In this document: positions 1 through 7,266 of the stretch, piece after piece | How the letters are laid out: each line of letters begins with the position of its first letter | Position numbering within the stretch: the first letter of the stretch is position 1 | From: Lysinibacillus odysseyi 34hs-1 = NBRC 100172 | GTDB taxonomy: Bacteria; Bacillota; Bacilli; Bacillales_A; Planococcaceae | Assembly: GCF_001591965.1 (NCBI RefSeq) | Contig: NZ_BCVX01000001.1 | Span: 248,001-312,000, forward strand | Direction: 5' to 3' | Length of the DNA: 64,000 nucleotides | Notes under the pieces: model-generated | The model's database searches: none | Seen by the model: only the letters and a program-made list of their open reading frames with translations | Told to the model about the DNA's origin: nothing | Position numbers and translations under genes: made by a program

Positions 1-447
1 CGGTACATATGTATCATTAGGCAGCGAGACAATTTTCATCATTTTTTTATCTTTGTTATAAGTAAGTAAAAGATTTACATAAATTCGATTTTCCATCTCT
101 TTCGACTTTACCGTAATTAATGTAGTGAAATATTCAGCTTCCTCAATTACTGAGTCACTTGCAACACTTGTGTTAGATCCTTTATGGAAATCACTACTGC
201 TTGAATCGCTAGTCCAGCTTTCGGGAAGCAACGATGGCATAAACAAAAATAGACACAAACCTACTACTAATAAAGATACTGTTGCAGGAGCGAGTTTTTT
301 TACAGGAATAAGCGGCTTCTTTTGTGTATGAGTACCCTCATCCATTTTGTGAATTTGTTCAAATACGCTATCACGATTTTCTTTTGTAAATTGCAGTTCT
401 CGATCCGATATATTGGAAAACGCATTCTTTACCCGTTTATCTTCCAC
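1..447 (-). CDS. Membrane-anchored partner of ECF sigma factor, C-terminus beyond the left edge
   Basis: A reading frame of 149 codons runs from a GTG start at 447 off the left edge. The start overlaps the last 11 bases of the sigma gene, so the two are probably translationally coupled. A hydrophilic N-terminal part of about 50 residues, the usual site for binding sigma, is followed by one membrane segment (LAPATVSLLVVGLCLFLF, about residues 54-71), a Ser-rich linker and the start of an outside domain. The last visible residues (YNKDKKMMKIVSLPNDTYVP) resemble the opening of LytR-CpsA-Psr (LCP) domains. From position and topology I infer an anti-sigma factor; the LCP resemblance is weaker. Confidence 0.7.
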   Translation of the reverse strand, partial: MEDKRVKNAFSNISDRELQFTKENRDSVFEQIHKMDEGTHTQKKPLIPVKKLAPATVSLLVVGLCLFLFMPSLLPESWTSDSSSSDFHKGSNTSVASDSVIEEAEYFTTLITVKSKEMENRIYVNLLLTYNKDKKMMKIVSLPNDTYVP

Positions 448-964
448 TATATTCTGCCTCCTTTAACATGGGCTCTAATCTTTGTTTTGCTCTTCTTAAT
501 CGAGTTTTTACCGTATTAACCGGCATATTTAAAATTTCGGCAATTTCCTCTGTCTTTAATGAATCGTAGTAGTATAGATAAACTACTTCTTGATACACTT
601 TTGGAAGAGAGAAAATAATATCTTTTATTTCATCATTATTGTATTTATCGATAACTGTTTTTTCAGTTGATGGTAATATCGACTTTGCTGTTTCATTAAC
701 AAAGCTTTTTACCTTTACCATTTTGTAATTCCAGCTTTTTAAATAATCCTTACACTCGTTAATCGTGATGCGATAGAGCCATGTTTTAATCTGTGCTTCA
801 TAACGATACGAATCAAGATGTTTGTAACATTTGATGAACGTATTTTGAACCAGATCCTTAGCACACTCGGCATCCTTCACATAAGAAAAGGCCAGTCGCA
901 CCAGCTCATTACCGTATTCAATCATTATTTTTTCTAATACATAATCTTTTTCCTCTCTGTCCAT
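437..964 (-). CDS. RNA polymerase ECF sigma factor (sigma-70 family)
   Basis: The product has 175 residues, normal for an ECF sigma factor. Region 2 lies at about residues 12-80, with the typical AKDLVQNTFIKCYKHLDSY and KTWLYRITINECKDYLKSW stretches. Region 4 lies at about 115-165, with the helix-turn-helix LKTEEIAEILNMPVNTVKTR that reads the -35 element. It should direct RNA polymerase to stress or envelope promoters once freed from its membrane partner. ATG at 964 follows an AGGGGAGGG ribosome binding site. The next gene overlaps its end by 11 bases. An ECF-type promoter upstream suggests that it activates its own operon. Confidence 0.95.
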   Translation of the reverse strand: MDREEKDYVLEKIMIEYGNELVRLAFSYVKDAECAKDLVQNTFIKCYKHLDSYRYEAQIKTWLYRITINECKDYLKSWNYKMVKVKSFVNETAKSILPSTEKTVIDKYNNDEIKDIIFSLPKVYQEVVYLYYYDSLKTEEIAEILNMPVNTVKTRLRRAKQRLEPMLKEAEYSGR

Positions 965-1000
965 TCTACTACCCTCCCCTTCAATCTACTTTGAATTCTG

Positions 1001-1033
1001 CTATTAGACGATTGCCAAATCATTATAGGTTCA
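1001..1033 (-). promoter_or_regulatory. ECF-type autoregulatory promoter of the sigma operon
   Basis: On the minus strand TGAACC (1028-1033) is followed after 17 bases by CGTCTAATAG (CGTC at 1007-1010). This matches the TGAAC / CGTC(TAA) pattern of Bacillus SigM/W/X/V-type promoters. It sits about 40 bases before the sigma-factor ATG at 964. Self-activation is inferred. Confidence 0.65.
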
Positions 1034-1108
1034 ATTTTACAAAAATAGTTAAAGAAATAGTACGTCAGTAAAATGGGGATCTGCAATGTTAAGTAATTTT
1101 CCATATAA

Positions 1109-1150
1109 AAAAGCCTGATTTCTCATCACTCAAACGAGAAACCAGGCCTT
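1109..1150 (-). terminator. Hairpin terminator without an obvious gene
   Basis: The arms AAGCCTGATTTCTC and GAGAAACCAGGCCTT form a stem with one mismatch and one bulge. On the minus strand the stem is followed by six T. No convincing minus-strand gene lies just upstream (1150-1620), so its transcript is unknown. Confidence 0.6.
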
Positions 1151-1622
1151 GTTATTGCTCTAACAAATGGCCATGTAATGGAAAAAATGCACTCTTTATT
1201 AAAGAATTGCGCCCAATTATTGATATCACATTATTCTATTCAAAATAAAAATTAGAATTACTCTACCCCTAAACTTTCACAACATTAAAAGTATTTTATG
1301 TGCCGGCTCTTTTTGGCAACACATGGGTGCTGGTTAGTTTAGGTAATCGGATGGATTATACAATCGTAGAACCTAGCCCTATTTAGTATAACTAAATTTT
1401 TATTTTGGAATGTTATTAGAATAATTTTTATATGCTTTATAAATCCTTTCTTTACGAAAGTGCCTCGTTAGTTGAATGGGAAAAGAATTGTTTGTTTTAC
1501 AATCATACCTTGATAATTTAGATGCTATTCCGATTGTTTTATCTAATAAAGGTGAAATGGATAAAAGTGTTGAAATGAGTAAGATACATTTAAATTGCCT
1601 CAATTAGAAAGGGAGAGAATAA
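1151..1622. other. Gene-poor gap between the sigma and crp-like genes
   Basis: There is no long coding frame with a ribosome binding site here. A 25-codon minus-strand frame ends just before the terminator (GTG about 1235, stop about 1161; it reads ...GRNSLIKSAFFPLHGHLLEQ), but it has no clear ribosome binding site. A plus-strand frame without a start (about 1475-1605) could be a gene remnant. I see nothing else to support. Confidence 0.3.
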
Positions 1623-2210
1623 ATGATTGATATACTCTTAAAATATATGTCTGATTTTACTTCACTCAGCGGAGATGAACAGCGGGCAATTTCTGAAAGT
1701 TTAAGAATTGATGAATATAAAAAAGGAAAGTACCTTCTTAGACAAGGAGAATTTTCCGCCATTAAATGTTATTTCGTGTTAAAGGGGTGTGTTAGGCAGT
1801 TTTTTATAGATGAATCAGGTAAAGAGGTAACAACAAACTTTTTTACTGAAGAACAAGCTATACCAATTATCAACGAAAAGACTCAAGGTGAGCTGTCAAA
1901 GTATTCATTAGTCTGTATCGAAGATTGTATATTAGTTGTTGGTGATATTGATTCAGAAAATACGATGTTTAACCAATACCCGCAACTTGAAATGATGATA
2001 CGAAAAATGATGGAGATAAACCTTGGTGAAATGCAAGAACAGCTAGGTGAATTTATCAGCTCGTCTCCAGAGGAACGATACAAAACCGTTTTAAGGCAAT
2101 GCCCCCAGTTAATTGACCGTGTACCACAACATCAATTGGCTAGTTATCTTGGAATCACTCCTGAATCGTTAAGCAGAATAAAAAAGCGAATTAAAAAAAG
2201 CAATTTTTAA
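1623..2210 (+). CDS. Crp/Fnr family transcriptional regulator
   Basis: The 195-residue product has an N-terminal cyclic-nucleotide-binding-like beta barrel (about 20-115, including YLLRQGEFSAIKCYFVLKG). A long dimer helix follows, then a C-terminal winged helix with recognition motif QLASYLGITPESLSRIKKRI (about 170-189). No Cys cluster for an Fe-S centre is present, so it is not a classical oxygen-sensing Fnr. ATG at 1623 follows a GAAAGGGAGAG ribosome binding site. The oxidoreductase gene 210 bases downstream in the same direction is a likely target; this pairing is common for small Crp-like regulators in Bacillales. The ligand is unknown. Confidence 0.88.
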   Translation: MIDILLKYMSDFTSLSGDEQRAISESLRIDEYKKGKYLLRQGEFSAIKCYFVLKGCVRQFFIDESGKEVTTNFFTEEQAIPIINEKTQGELSKYSLVCIEDCILVVGDIDSENTMFNQYPQLEMMIRKMMEINLGEMQEQLGEFISSSPEERYKTVLRQCPQLIDRVPQHQLASYLGITPESLSRIKKRIKKSNF

Positions 2211-2420
2211 AATAGATGCCCTTCACATTTCATAATCATCTTACCTCTTTAGCAGCGACAATGTACGAAAGATTAACTCGCCAAACATTATGAACCAAAT
2301 CCTCCTTTATTCTTTGGAAAAAATTTATAAAATCATTAGTAAATTAACCTAAGTCAATGAAGAGTGTTTATCCCCTTGTTATTATTTAATTAGCAAAGAT
2401 ATCAGGTTGGAGGAGTTTTT

Positions 2421-3389
2421 ATGAAAGCGATCATTTGTAATAAATATGGTTCACCCGATGTACTTGAGTTAAAAGAGGCGGAAAAACCTTTCCCTACCGA
2501 GAATCAAGTATTGGTAAAAGTTCATGCAGCATCTTTAAACTTTGGGAACTTAGTTCTTTTAACAGGCAAACCCTTCTTAGCCCGATTTGCCTTCGGACTA
2601 ACGAAACCAAAATACTCCATTCCAGGAGGTGACATAGCTGGTACAGTTGAAGCCGTTGGGAAAGACGTTACGCTATTTAAAGCAGGAGATGAAGTATTTG
2701 GAGACCTATCTGGTTGTGGATGGGGTGGGTTTGCTGAATATGTAACAGTCCACGAATACGCTTTAGCCTTAAAGCCAAACAATATCTCCTTTGAGGAAGC
2801 AGCTGCTGCTCCTATGGCTGGTGTGACTGCCTTACAGGGACTACGTGATAAAGGGAAAATTAAATCGGGAGATAAAGTATTAATTTATGGTGCATCTGGT
2901 GGCGTTGGTACTTTTGCGGTACAAATTGCTAAAGCATTCGGTGCTGAAGTAACGGGTGTATGTAGTACGAGAAATGTAGAAATATTGCGTTCGATAGGAG
3001 CCGACCATATCCTTGATTATTCAAAAGAGCGTTTCACTCAACAACAGGATTATTATGATTTGGTTCTTGGTGTGAATGGCTCTAACTCCCTTTCAGCTTA
3101 TAAACGAGTATTAAAACGAAATGGGAATTTTGTTCATGTAGGAGGTTCCGAGGCCCAGCTTTATAAAACATTATTTTTTGGACCTTTTATTTCAATGACT
3201 GGGAGCAGGAAAATAAGCAGCCTGTTGCAAAGAGCGAGTCAAAAAGACTTAAATGATGTAAAAGAGTTACTTGAGACCAGTAAAGTAAAATCAATAATCG
3301 ATAAGCGGTTTAAGTTAAGTGAAATTACTGAGGCGTTTAAATATTTTCAAGAAGGTCACGCCCAAGGTAAAGTGGTGATTACTATATAA
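2421..3389 (+). CDS. NAD(P)-dependent alcohol dehydrogenase / quinone oxidoreductase-like (MDR family)
   Basis: The 322-residue product is a medium-chain dehydrogenase/reductase. The N-terminal GroES-like domain carries VLVKVHAASLNFGNLVLLTGKP and GGDIAGTVEAVG. The nucleotide-binding Rossmann fold has the fingerprint YGASGGVGTFAVQIAKAFGA (about 153-172). The catalytic and structural zinc Cys clusters of true alcohol dehydrogenases are missing, so a zinc-free quinone- or enone-reductase activity with NADPH is likely. ATG at 2421 follows a GGTTGGAGGAG ribosome binding site. It lies downstream of the Crp/Fnr-like gene, which may control it in response to redox or electrophile stress. Confidence 0.9.
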   Translation: MKAIICNKYGSPDVLELKEAEKPFPTENQVLVKVHAASLNFGNLVLLTGKPFLARFAFGLTKPKYSIPGGDIAGTVEAVGKDVTLFKAGDEVFGDLSGCGWGGFAEYVTVHEYALALKPNNISFEEAAAAPMAGVTALQGLRDKGKIKSGDKVLIYGASGGVGTFAVQIAKAFGAEVTGVCSTRNVEILRSIGADHILDYSKERFTQQQDYYDLVLGVNGSNSLSAYKRVLKRNGNFVHVGGSEAQLYKTLFFGPFISMTGSRKISSLLQRASQKDLNDVKELLETSKVKSIIDKRFKLSEITEAFKYFQEGHAQGKVVITI

Positions 3390-3970
3390 CAGGGTGCTCA
3401 CCTTGCTTTATTCTACTATTATGCTAACTCCGACCAAGCGATAGCCTCGCAATGTATGGAGGGTATGAACACATTTGTGGAACAAAAAAATATCGATCCT
3501 ATTTACACAGGAAGTTGATCAAACTTTTTTATAAACGATTAGACTTTATTATAAATTGCCGAACTTCATCTCAAAGCCACAGAGGTTTGTGCAACCGTGA
3601 CCGTCAGTACCAAGTGTACTGTCCCCTTCTATCGTTCTCTATTAAGCTTTAGTTGGATAATCAATAGACGTGACAAGATTTCTCCCCCTTTTGCTAACAT
3701 CCTTAAAATCATATACGGTATGTATTTTTCTTATCGAAACAATTATCCCCGACTGATCAAGTCGTTTTTTATGTTCATTATAATAACCAAGAGCCTTATT
3801 ACATTTCATTGTAATAAGGCTTTCGAAGGTTGTTTTAAATTGTATTGATTTAAGGAATTTTGTTGCTGAAAAGGATATTGAAGTTGTTTTAATTCTTGCT
3901 CTACTAAGGGGAGCGCCCGAATTTTCATTTGGGAAGGTTATTTTGAATGAAACGGCATAATTTATAACTA
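3390..3970. other. Gap of about 580 bp with one hairpin
   Basis: Several short AT-rich frames exist, but none has both a ribosome binding site and recognisable sequence. A startless plus frame (about 3808-3960, ending ...GKVILNETA) reads like protein and could be the 3' end of a lost gene. The stretch around 3465-3520 also reads like a short remnant. The only solid element is the hairpin at 3792-3823. Confidence 0.3.
3792..3823. terminator. Perfect 11-bp hairpin, terminator-like
   Basis: AGCCTTATTAC (3792-3802) and GTAATAAGGCT (3811-3821) are exact inverted arms around an 8-base loop. The T-tract is only three bases, so termination efficiency is uncertain. It lies between convergent genes. 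Confidence 0.45.
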
Positions 3971-4270
3971 TTAAAACCGAATTGTTTTTTTAGGTAGTGA
4001 CTTTGGATCCTCTATTAACCTCGCAATATTCTTACCTTTATTAAATTTCACATTGTTCAACCAATAAATAAAAGCATCTGTACGGTAAGAAACACCATAA
4101 TCAATATTTCCATCTTCCTCATATTCAAACCAATAAGGATGCTGGTTCTTTCTGTCAAATAGCCAATCCCAAAATTCCTGTTGTAATCGATTGATATCTC
4201 TCCCTACTTTTGCAGGACAAACCATATATTCTATATCATCTTCATAATCAAATCCGACTTTAACAATCAT
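3971..4270 (-). CDS. Conserved hypothetical protein, 99 aa, acidic and aromatic-rich
   Basis: I do not recognise a family. ATG at 4270 has a good AAAGGGAGA ribosome binding site 7 bases upstream, so the frame is very probably real. The product is soluble, has no signal peptide or membrane segment, and is rich in Asp, Glu, Trp and Tyr (EFWDWLFDRKNQHPYWFEYE, about 33-52). Small acidic aromatic proteins like this are often immunity proteins of polymorphic toxins. Just upstream (4271-4417) a startless minus frame reads ...KTSPNTAKAYDSTYG..., as a decayed toxin C-terminus might. That link is speculative. Confidence 0.7.
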   Translation of the reverse strand: MIVKVGFDYEDDIEYMVCPAKVGRDINRLQQEFWDWLFDRKNQHPYWFEYEEDGNIDYGVSYRTDAFIYWLNNVKFNKGKNIARLIEDPKSLPKKTIRF

Positions 4271-4417
4271 GTTGCTATCTCCCTTTTTATGTAATGAACT
4301 TTGCTAATCGTTGAATACTACATGCATAATGAATAATACCATAAGTGGAATCATATGCTTTTGCGGTGTTTGGAGACGTTTTAAATACTTGTTGAACTAA
4401 AGTGCCTGTTGTTGCTT

Positions 4418-4666
4418 CTAAACAGTTACAGCTCCACATGGTGGTTCTTTTAAGTTCAGATGTTCTTCAAGGTCAAACGATACTACCTCATCTTTATAAG
4501 TGATGTAAACACATTCATTTGAATTCACGATCAATTTCATACAAGTAATGCACTGCTTGTTACCGGACTGTTTGGTTTCAATAAAAATAAAGGTTGGCTG
4601 CTTTTTCCCCTTTTCATGCGCCTTATTTTGAAAAAGATCAAATTTTTTAGCCGAATAATAAACCAT
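4418..4666 (-). CDS. Doubtful 82-aa hypothetical protein
   Basis: The frame encodes a small soluble protein with a CxxC pair (KQCITCMK, about 38-45) and plausible amino acid composition. Against it: the start region (ACAGGATGG) has only a weak ribosome binding site, the start lies 34 bases from the divergent spore protein gene and so overlaps its promoter, and I know no homologue. It could be a remnant. Confidence 0.35.
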   Translation of the reverse strand: MVYYSAKKFDLFQNKAHEKGKKQPTFIFIETKQSGNKQCITCMKLIVNSNECVYITYKDEVVSFDLEEHLNLKEPPCGAVTV

Positions 4667-4700
4667 CCTGTGTACAGACTAATTTCAGGAGGTGAATTTT

Positions 4701-5210
4701 ATGACAAAAAATAACAACCAAAACTTCAACCAAAAAATGAACACCGAATTCGCAAATGAAACGGATATTAACCAAGTTAAACAACAAATCCAACAAGCAG
4801 AGGCTAGAAAACATCAAGCTTCTGGTATATTTGCAAATAATGGCAGCCAACAAGCTTTTAATGCCATGAACGAGGAATTCGGAAGTGAAACGGACGTTAA
4901 CCAAGTGAAACAACAAATCCAGCAAGCTGAAGCTAAAAAACAACAAGCTTCTGGTTCACAAAACTTCAATGCCATGAACGTGGAATTTGGAAGTGAAACG
5001 AACGTTAACCAAGTGAAACAACAAATTCAACAAGCTGAAGCTAGAAAGCAACAAGCTTCTGGTTCACAAAACCTCAATGCCATGAACGTGGAATTTGGAA
5101 GTGAAACGAACGTTAACCAAGTGAAACAACAAATCCAGCAAGCTGAAGCTAAAAAGCATCAAGCTTCTGGTTCAATTGTAAATAACCGTAACCAAAATAA
5201 TAATCAATAA
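4701..5210 (+). CDS. sspE: Gamma-type small acid-soluble spore protein with four repeats
   Basis: This forespore protein is degraded by the GPR protease at germination to supply amino acids; gamma SASPs do not bind DNA. ATG at 4701 is preferred to GTG at 4692 because AGGAGGTGA (4687-4695) is correctly spaced to it. The 169 residues hold four repeats of 34-43 residues, each starting M-N-x-E-F-(A/G)-x-E-T, the GPR cleavage motif, followed by NQVKQQIQQAEA(R/K)K(Q/H)QASG. B. subtilis SspE has two repeats in about 84 residues, so this one is expanded. Repeats 2-4 are nearly identical in DNA with a 108-bp period. It is very rich in Gln and Asn and stands alone with its own terminator. Confidence 0.95.
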   Translation: MTKNNNQNFNQKMNTEFANETDINQVKQQIQQAEARKHQASGIFANNGSQQAFNAMNEEFGSETDVNQVKQQIQQAEAKKQQASGSQNFNAMNVEFGSETNVNQVKQQIQQAEARKQQASGSQNLNAMNVEFGSETNVNQVKQQIQQAEAKKHQASGSIVNNRNQNNNQ

Positions 5211-5228
5211 GCTAATTATGCTCCCCGA

Positions 5229-5254
5229 CCGGCAATCTTTTTTGCCGGTTTTTT
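5229..5254 (+). terminator. Rho-independent terminator of the gamma SASP gene
   Basis: CCGGCAA and TTGCCGG arms around a short loop are followed by TTTTTTG, 18 bases after the stop codon. Confidence 0.9.
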
Positions 5255-5356
5255 GTTCTTCATCTTATCGCTTGCTTATTCTTCTATTGAGTTACTCAAC
5301 AAAATGTTACTTATGTAAACACACCTTTTGATCATCCAATTTACAACAATAAAAAT

Positions 5357-5420
5357 GAGAGTTCCTCATGTAAAAAAGTAATCACCATAACCCCATTTTT
5401 ACGAAATGAGGAACCACTCT
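5357..5420. repeat. Long imperfect inverted repeat in an intergenic region
   Basis: GAGAGTTCCTCAT (5357-5369) faces ATGAGGAACCACTCT (5406-5420), and inner arms GTAAAAA / TTTTTAC extend the pairing. A folded transcript would be a 64-nt hairpin with two small bulges. It has no T-tract and lies about 130 bases before the DUF1259 gene. It may be a small RNA or a leader element; its function is unknown. Confidence 0.45.
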
Positions 5421-5555
5421 TGACTAAAAATAGCGCGTATTCAACCTGTTTTAAAATTTCCTTTCACACCTCCACAAAACGATTTGTTTTGAATATTCTA
5501 GGGTGCATTATTTTGTTCATACAATAAGACATAATCAAAGGAGAGTGTGTCTTAC

Positions 5556-5948
5556 ATGGAAAATTTCCAATCGATTTGTAACCAATTTGCTCAAATCGTT
5601 AATGGCAAGCCCACAATAAAAAAAGGCGGTTGTTCTGTAGAATTGGAGAGAAAGTTTCATTTAACTATTCAAGGACGTCCTAGCCGCAGTGCTTTGCCAG
5701 CCGGTATAACTTTCGAATCTTTAGACTATGAAGGTAATGCACTCAATCTTGGTGAAGTGGCTGTTCGCCAAGAGGAATTGCCTGCATTTGTAAGAGCTCT
5801 TGTAAAAAACAATTTGATCGTAAGTGCCATTCATAATCATTGGATTTTTACAAATCCGACTACCCTATATGTACACTTCCAATCAATAGAATCTCCTTTA
5901 ACCTTTGCCAAAAAATTTGCCGAGGCTTACAGACTATTAGAGAAATAA
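5556..5948 (+). CDS. DUF1259 domain-containing protein
   Basis: The product has 130 residues from ATG 5556. An upstream in-frame GTG at 5547 lies too close to the AAAGGAGA ribosome binding site (5537-5544). Features typical of DUF1259 are the Q-G-R-P-S-x-S segment and the C-terminal AIHNHWIFTNPTTLYVHFQS (about 92-111), whose HNH and H-F residues are conserved. Many family members carry two DUF1259 copies or a signal peptide; this one is a single cytoplasmic copy. The biochemical function is unknown. It is a single-gene unit. Confidence 0.85.
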   Translation: MENFQSICNQFAQIVNGKPTIKKGGCSVELERKFHLTIQGRPSRSALPAGITFESLDYEGNALNLGEVAVRQEELPAFVRALVKNNLIVSAIHNHWIFTNPTTLYVHFQSIESPLTFAKKFAEAYRLLEK

Positions 5949-6044
5949 TGAATGTTTTTACGGAATAATTTGTTTCATTTTCAAATTTTTTGTTAAAGCT
6001 CCCGCAGCGTCATATTATACACTCCTTCTTAGGAGGTGATCTCC

Positions 6045-6074
6045 ATGAAAAAAACACTTTCAATGGAAAAATAA
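6045..6074 (+). CDS. Nine-codon reading frame with a strong ribosome binding site
   Basis: ATG at 6045 follows a near-perfect AGGAGGTGATCTCC ribosome binding site and encodes MKKTLSMEK. It ends 1 base before the next ATG. Either it is a leader peptide coupled to the 41-codon frame at 6076, or the two are halves of one gene split by a frameshift. Confidence 0.35.
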   Translation: MKKTLSMEK

Positions 6075-6075
6075 T

Positions 6076-6201
6076 ATGTTTGGTAAGATTGATAAAAATC
6101 ATCTTCAATCAATGGAATTTAACAAAGGGGCAGAGGAAATTTTTACTTCTGTTAATAGCATGATACATGACATTTCATCAGCTACTAGCAAACGAAAATA
6201 G
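6076..6201 (+). CDS. Possible small protein of 41 aa
   Basis: The frame starts 1 base after the nine-codon frame and encodes an amphipathic peptide (MFGKIDKNHLQSMEF... to ...ISSATSKRK). It has no ribosome binding site of its own, so it depends on coupling or is the second half of a frameshifted gene. A strong terminator follows at 6262. I recognise no homologue. Confidence 0.35.
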   Translation: MFGKIDKNHLQSMEFNKGAEEIFTSVNSMIHDISSATSKRK

Positions 6202-6261
6202 CAGGATTGGCAGGCACTCACTGGTGTCTTTTTTTTATGAATATAAATGCTCTGTAGCAAA

Positions 6262-6293
6262 AAAGACTGTCCAGTTACTGGACAGTCTTTTTG
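6262..6293. terminator. Bidirectional Rho-independent terminator
   Basis: AAAGACTGTCCAG and CTGGACAGTCTTT are perfect arms around TTA, with T-tracts on both sides. It serves the plus-strand small frames and the minus-strand BRCT/signal peptidase unit. Confidence 0.85.
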
Positions 6294-6335
6294 TTCTAAT
6301 TTGTCTATTATACGATGTACGGAGCGTTACTCCCC

Positions 6336-6665
6336 TCACCTTTCCTCAAAAGAAAGAATCCAATAAAAATCCTCTTCCTCGATGATTTGGATATCGGCAC
6401 CGAGGCTAATCAACTGCTCAGCTTTTATTTGTTTTGCGCTTTTGCTTTTCCGCTCCTTGCCTACAAAAAGAAAATCGGTTTCTTTTGTAACAGCTCCCTG
6501 TATAACAGCTCCGCAGGCTCTTGCCCGTTTTGCCGCTTCAACCCGTGTCATGCGGGAGAGTGCACCGGTAAACACGATTTGCTTATTTGCAAGCGGGTGT
6601 ATACGGTGTTCCGTAGGGCTTGTCAGGAAAATAGTGTTGCTATCTTGCATCTTAAACTCGCTCAT
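6336..6665 (-). CDS. Stand-alone BRCT domain protein
   Basis: The 109 residues are almost entirely one BRCT fold. LANKQIVFTGALSRMTRVEA (about 25-44) is the first strand and helix as in the C-terminal domain of NAD-dependent DNA ligase. RARACGAVIQGAVTKETDFL, KSAKQIKAEQLISLGADIQI and the final DFYWIL complete the fold. BRCT domains bind phosphopeptides or DNA ends, and in bacteria they are usually part of LigA or DinG/PolC-like proteins. A free copy is less common. It starts 5 bases after the signal peptidase gene, so the two are co-transcribed. Its partner is unknown. Confidence 0.88.
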   Translation of the reverse strand: MSEFKMQDSNTIFLTSPTEHRIHPLANKQIVFTGALSRMTRVEAAKRARACGAVIQGAVTKETDFLFVGKERKSKSAKQIKAEQLISLGADIQIIEEEDFYWILSFEER

Positions 6666-6670
6666 TTCTA

Positions 6671-7240
6671 TTACTCTTTGATTACTTTTGCATGATCAAA
6701 CGGCCAAAAGACGACGCTTGCCCTGCCGACGACCACATCTGCTGATACAAAGCCGACTTCCGGCTTGCGGCTGTCAAGGCTTCCTCTTCTGTTGTCCCCC
6801 ATTACGAAATAATGGCCTTCCGGAACAGTGGACTGTCCGAGCGATTCCTCCAAGGTAAAGTCTCTCGTTAATGGACCTCCATCAGTCAGCTCATCTTTAT
6901 ACTCATCCAAATAAGGTTCATCATACCGCTTTCCATTGATCCATAGCTCATCGTTTTTGTACTCAATATGGTCACCGGGCAGGCCGATAATTCGTTTAAT
7001 ATAGTTTTCGTTCTTTGCGGTTTTAAAGACAACAACATCAAACCGGTTATAGTCAAATAGCCTTGGACCAAGCTTATTTAAAAGCACATAATCTCCATTT
7101 TCGAAAGTCGGCATCATCGAAGCGCCGCTCACTGAAGCGGGCGTCACGAGGAAAAGCCGTATAACGACAACAGCTATAACCGCTATACCAATCGCTTTGA
7201 CCCACCCGAACAGCTCTTTTTTATTCATATTTTTATCCAT
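6671..7240 (-). CDS. sipS: Signal peptidase I (Sip type)
   Basis: This membrane serine protease removes signal peptides from exported proteins. The 189 residues show one N-terminal membrane anchor (about 14-33). They also show the catalytic serine motif SGASMMPT (Ser41), the catalytic lysine in YIKRIIGLPGD (Lys82) and the box E motif MGDNRRGSLDSR (about 147-158). A single membrane segment and this length are typical of Bacillus SipS/T/U/V. ATG at 7240 was kept; MDKNMNKKEL gives a short basic cytoplasmic tail. A BRCT protein follows. Several paralogues usually occur per genome, so the exact symbol is tentative. Confidence 0.95.
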   Translation of the reverse strand: MDKNMNKKELFGWVKAIGIAVIAVVVIRLFLVTPASVSGASMMPTFENGDYVLLNKLGPRLFDYNRFDVVVFKTAKNENYIKRIIGLPGDHIEYKNDELWINGKRYDEPYLDEYKDELTDGGPLTRDFTLEESLGQSTVPEGHYFVMGDNRRGSLDSRKPEVGFVSADVVVGRASVVFWPFDHAKVIKE

Positions 7241-7266
7241 ATTCTCACCTCATATGCTGGCTCCGT

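Noticed and set aside
1400-1603. 67-aa minus-strand frame before the crp-like gene
   Set aside because: No good ribosome binding site and it would overlap the promoter and leader of the crp-like gene on the other strand.
3452-3848. Two plus-strand frames of 66 and 83 aa
   Set aside because: No ribosome binding site, unusual composition, and the second passes through the hairpin at 3792.
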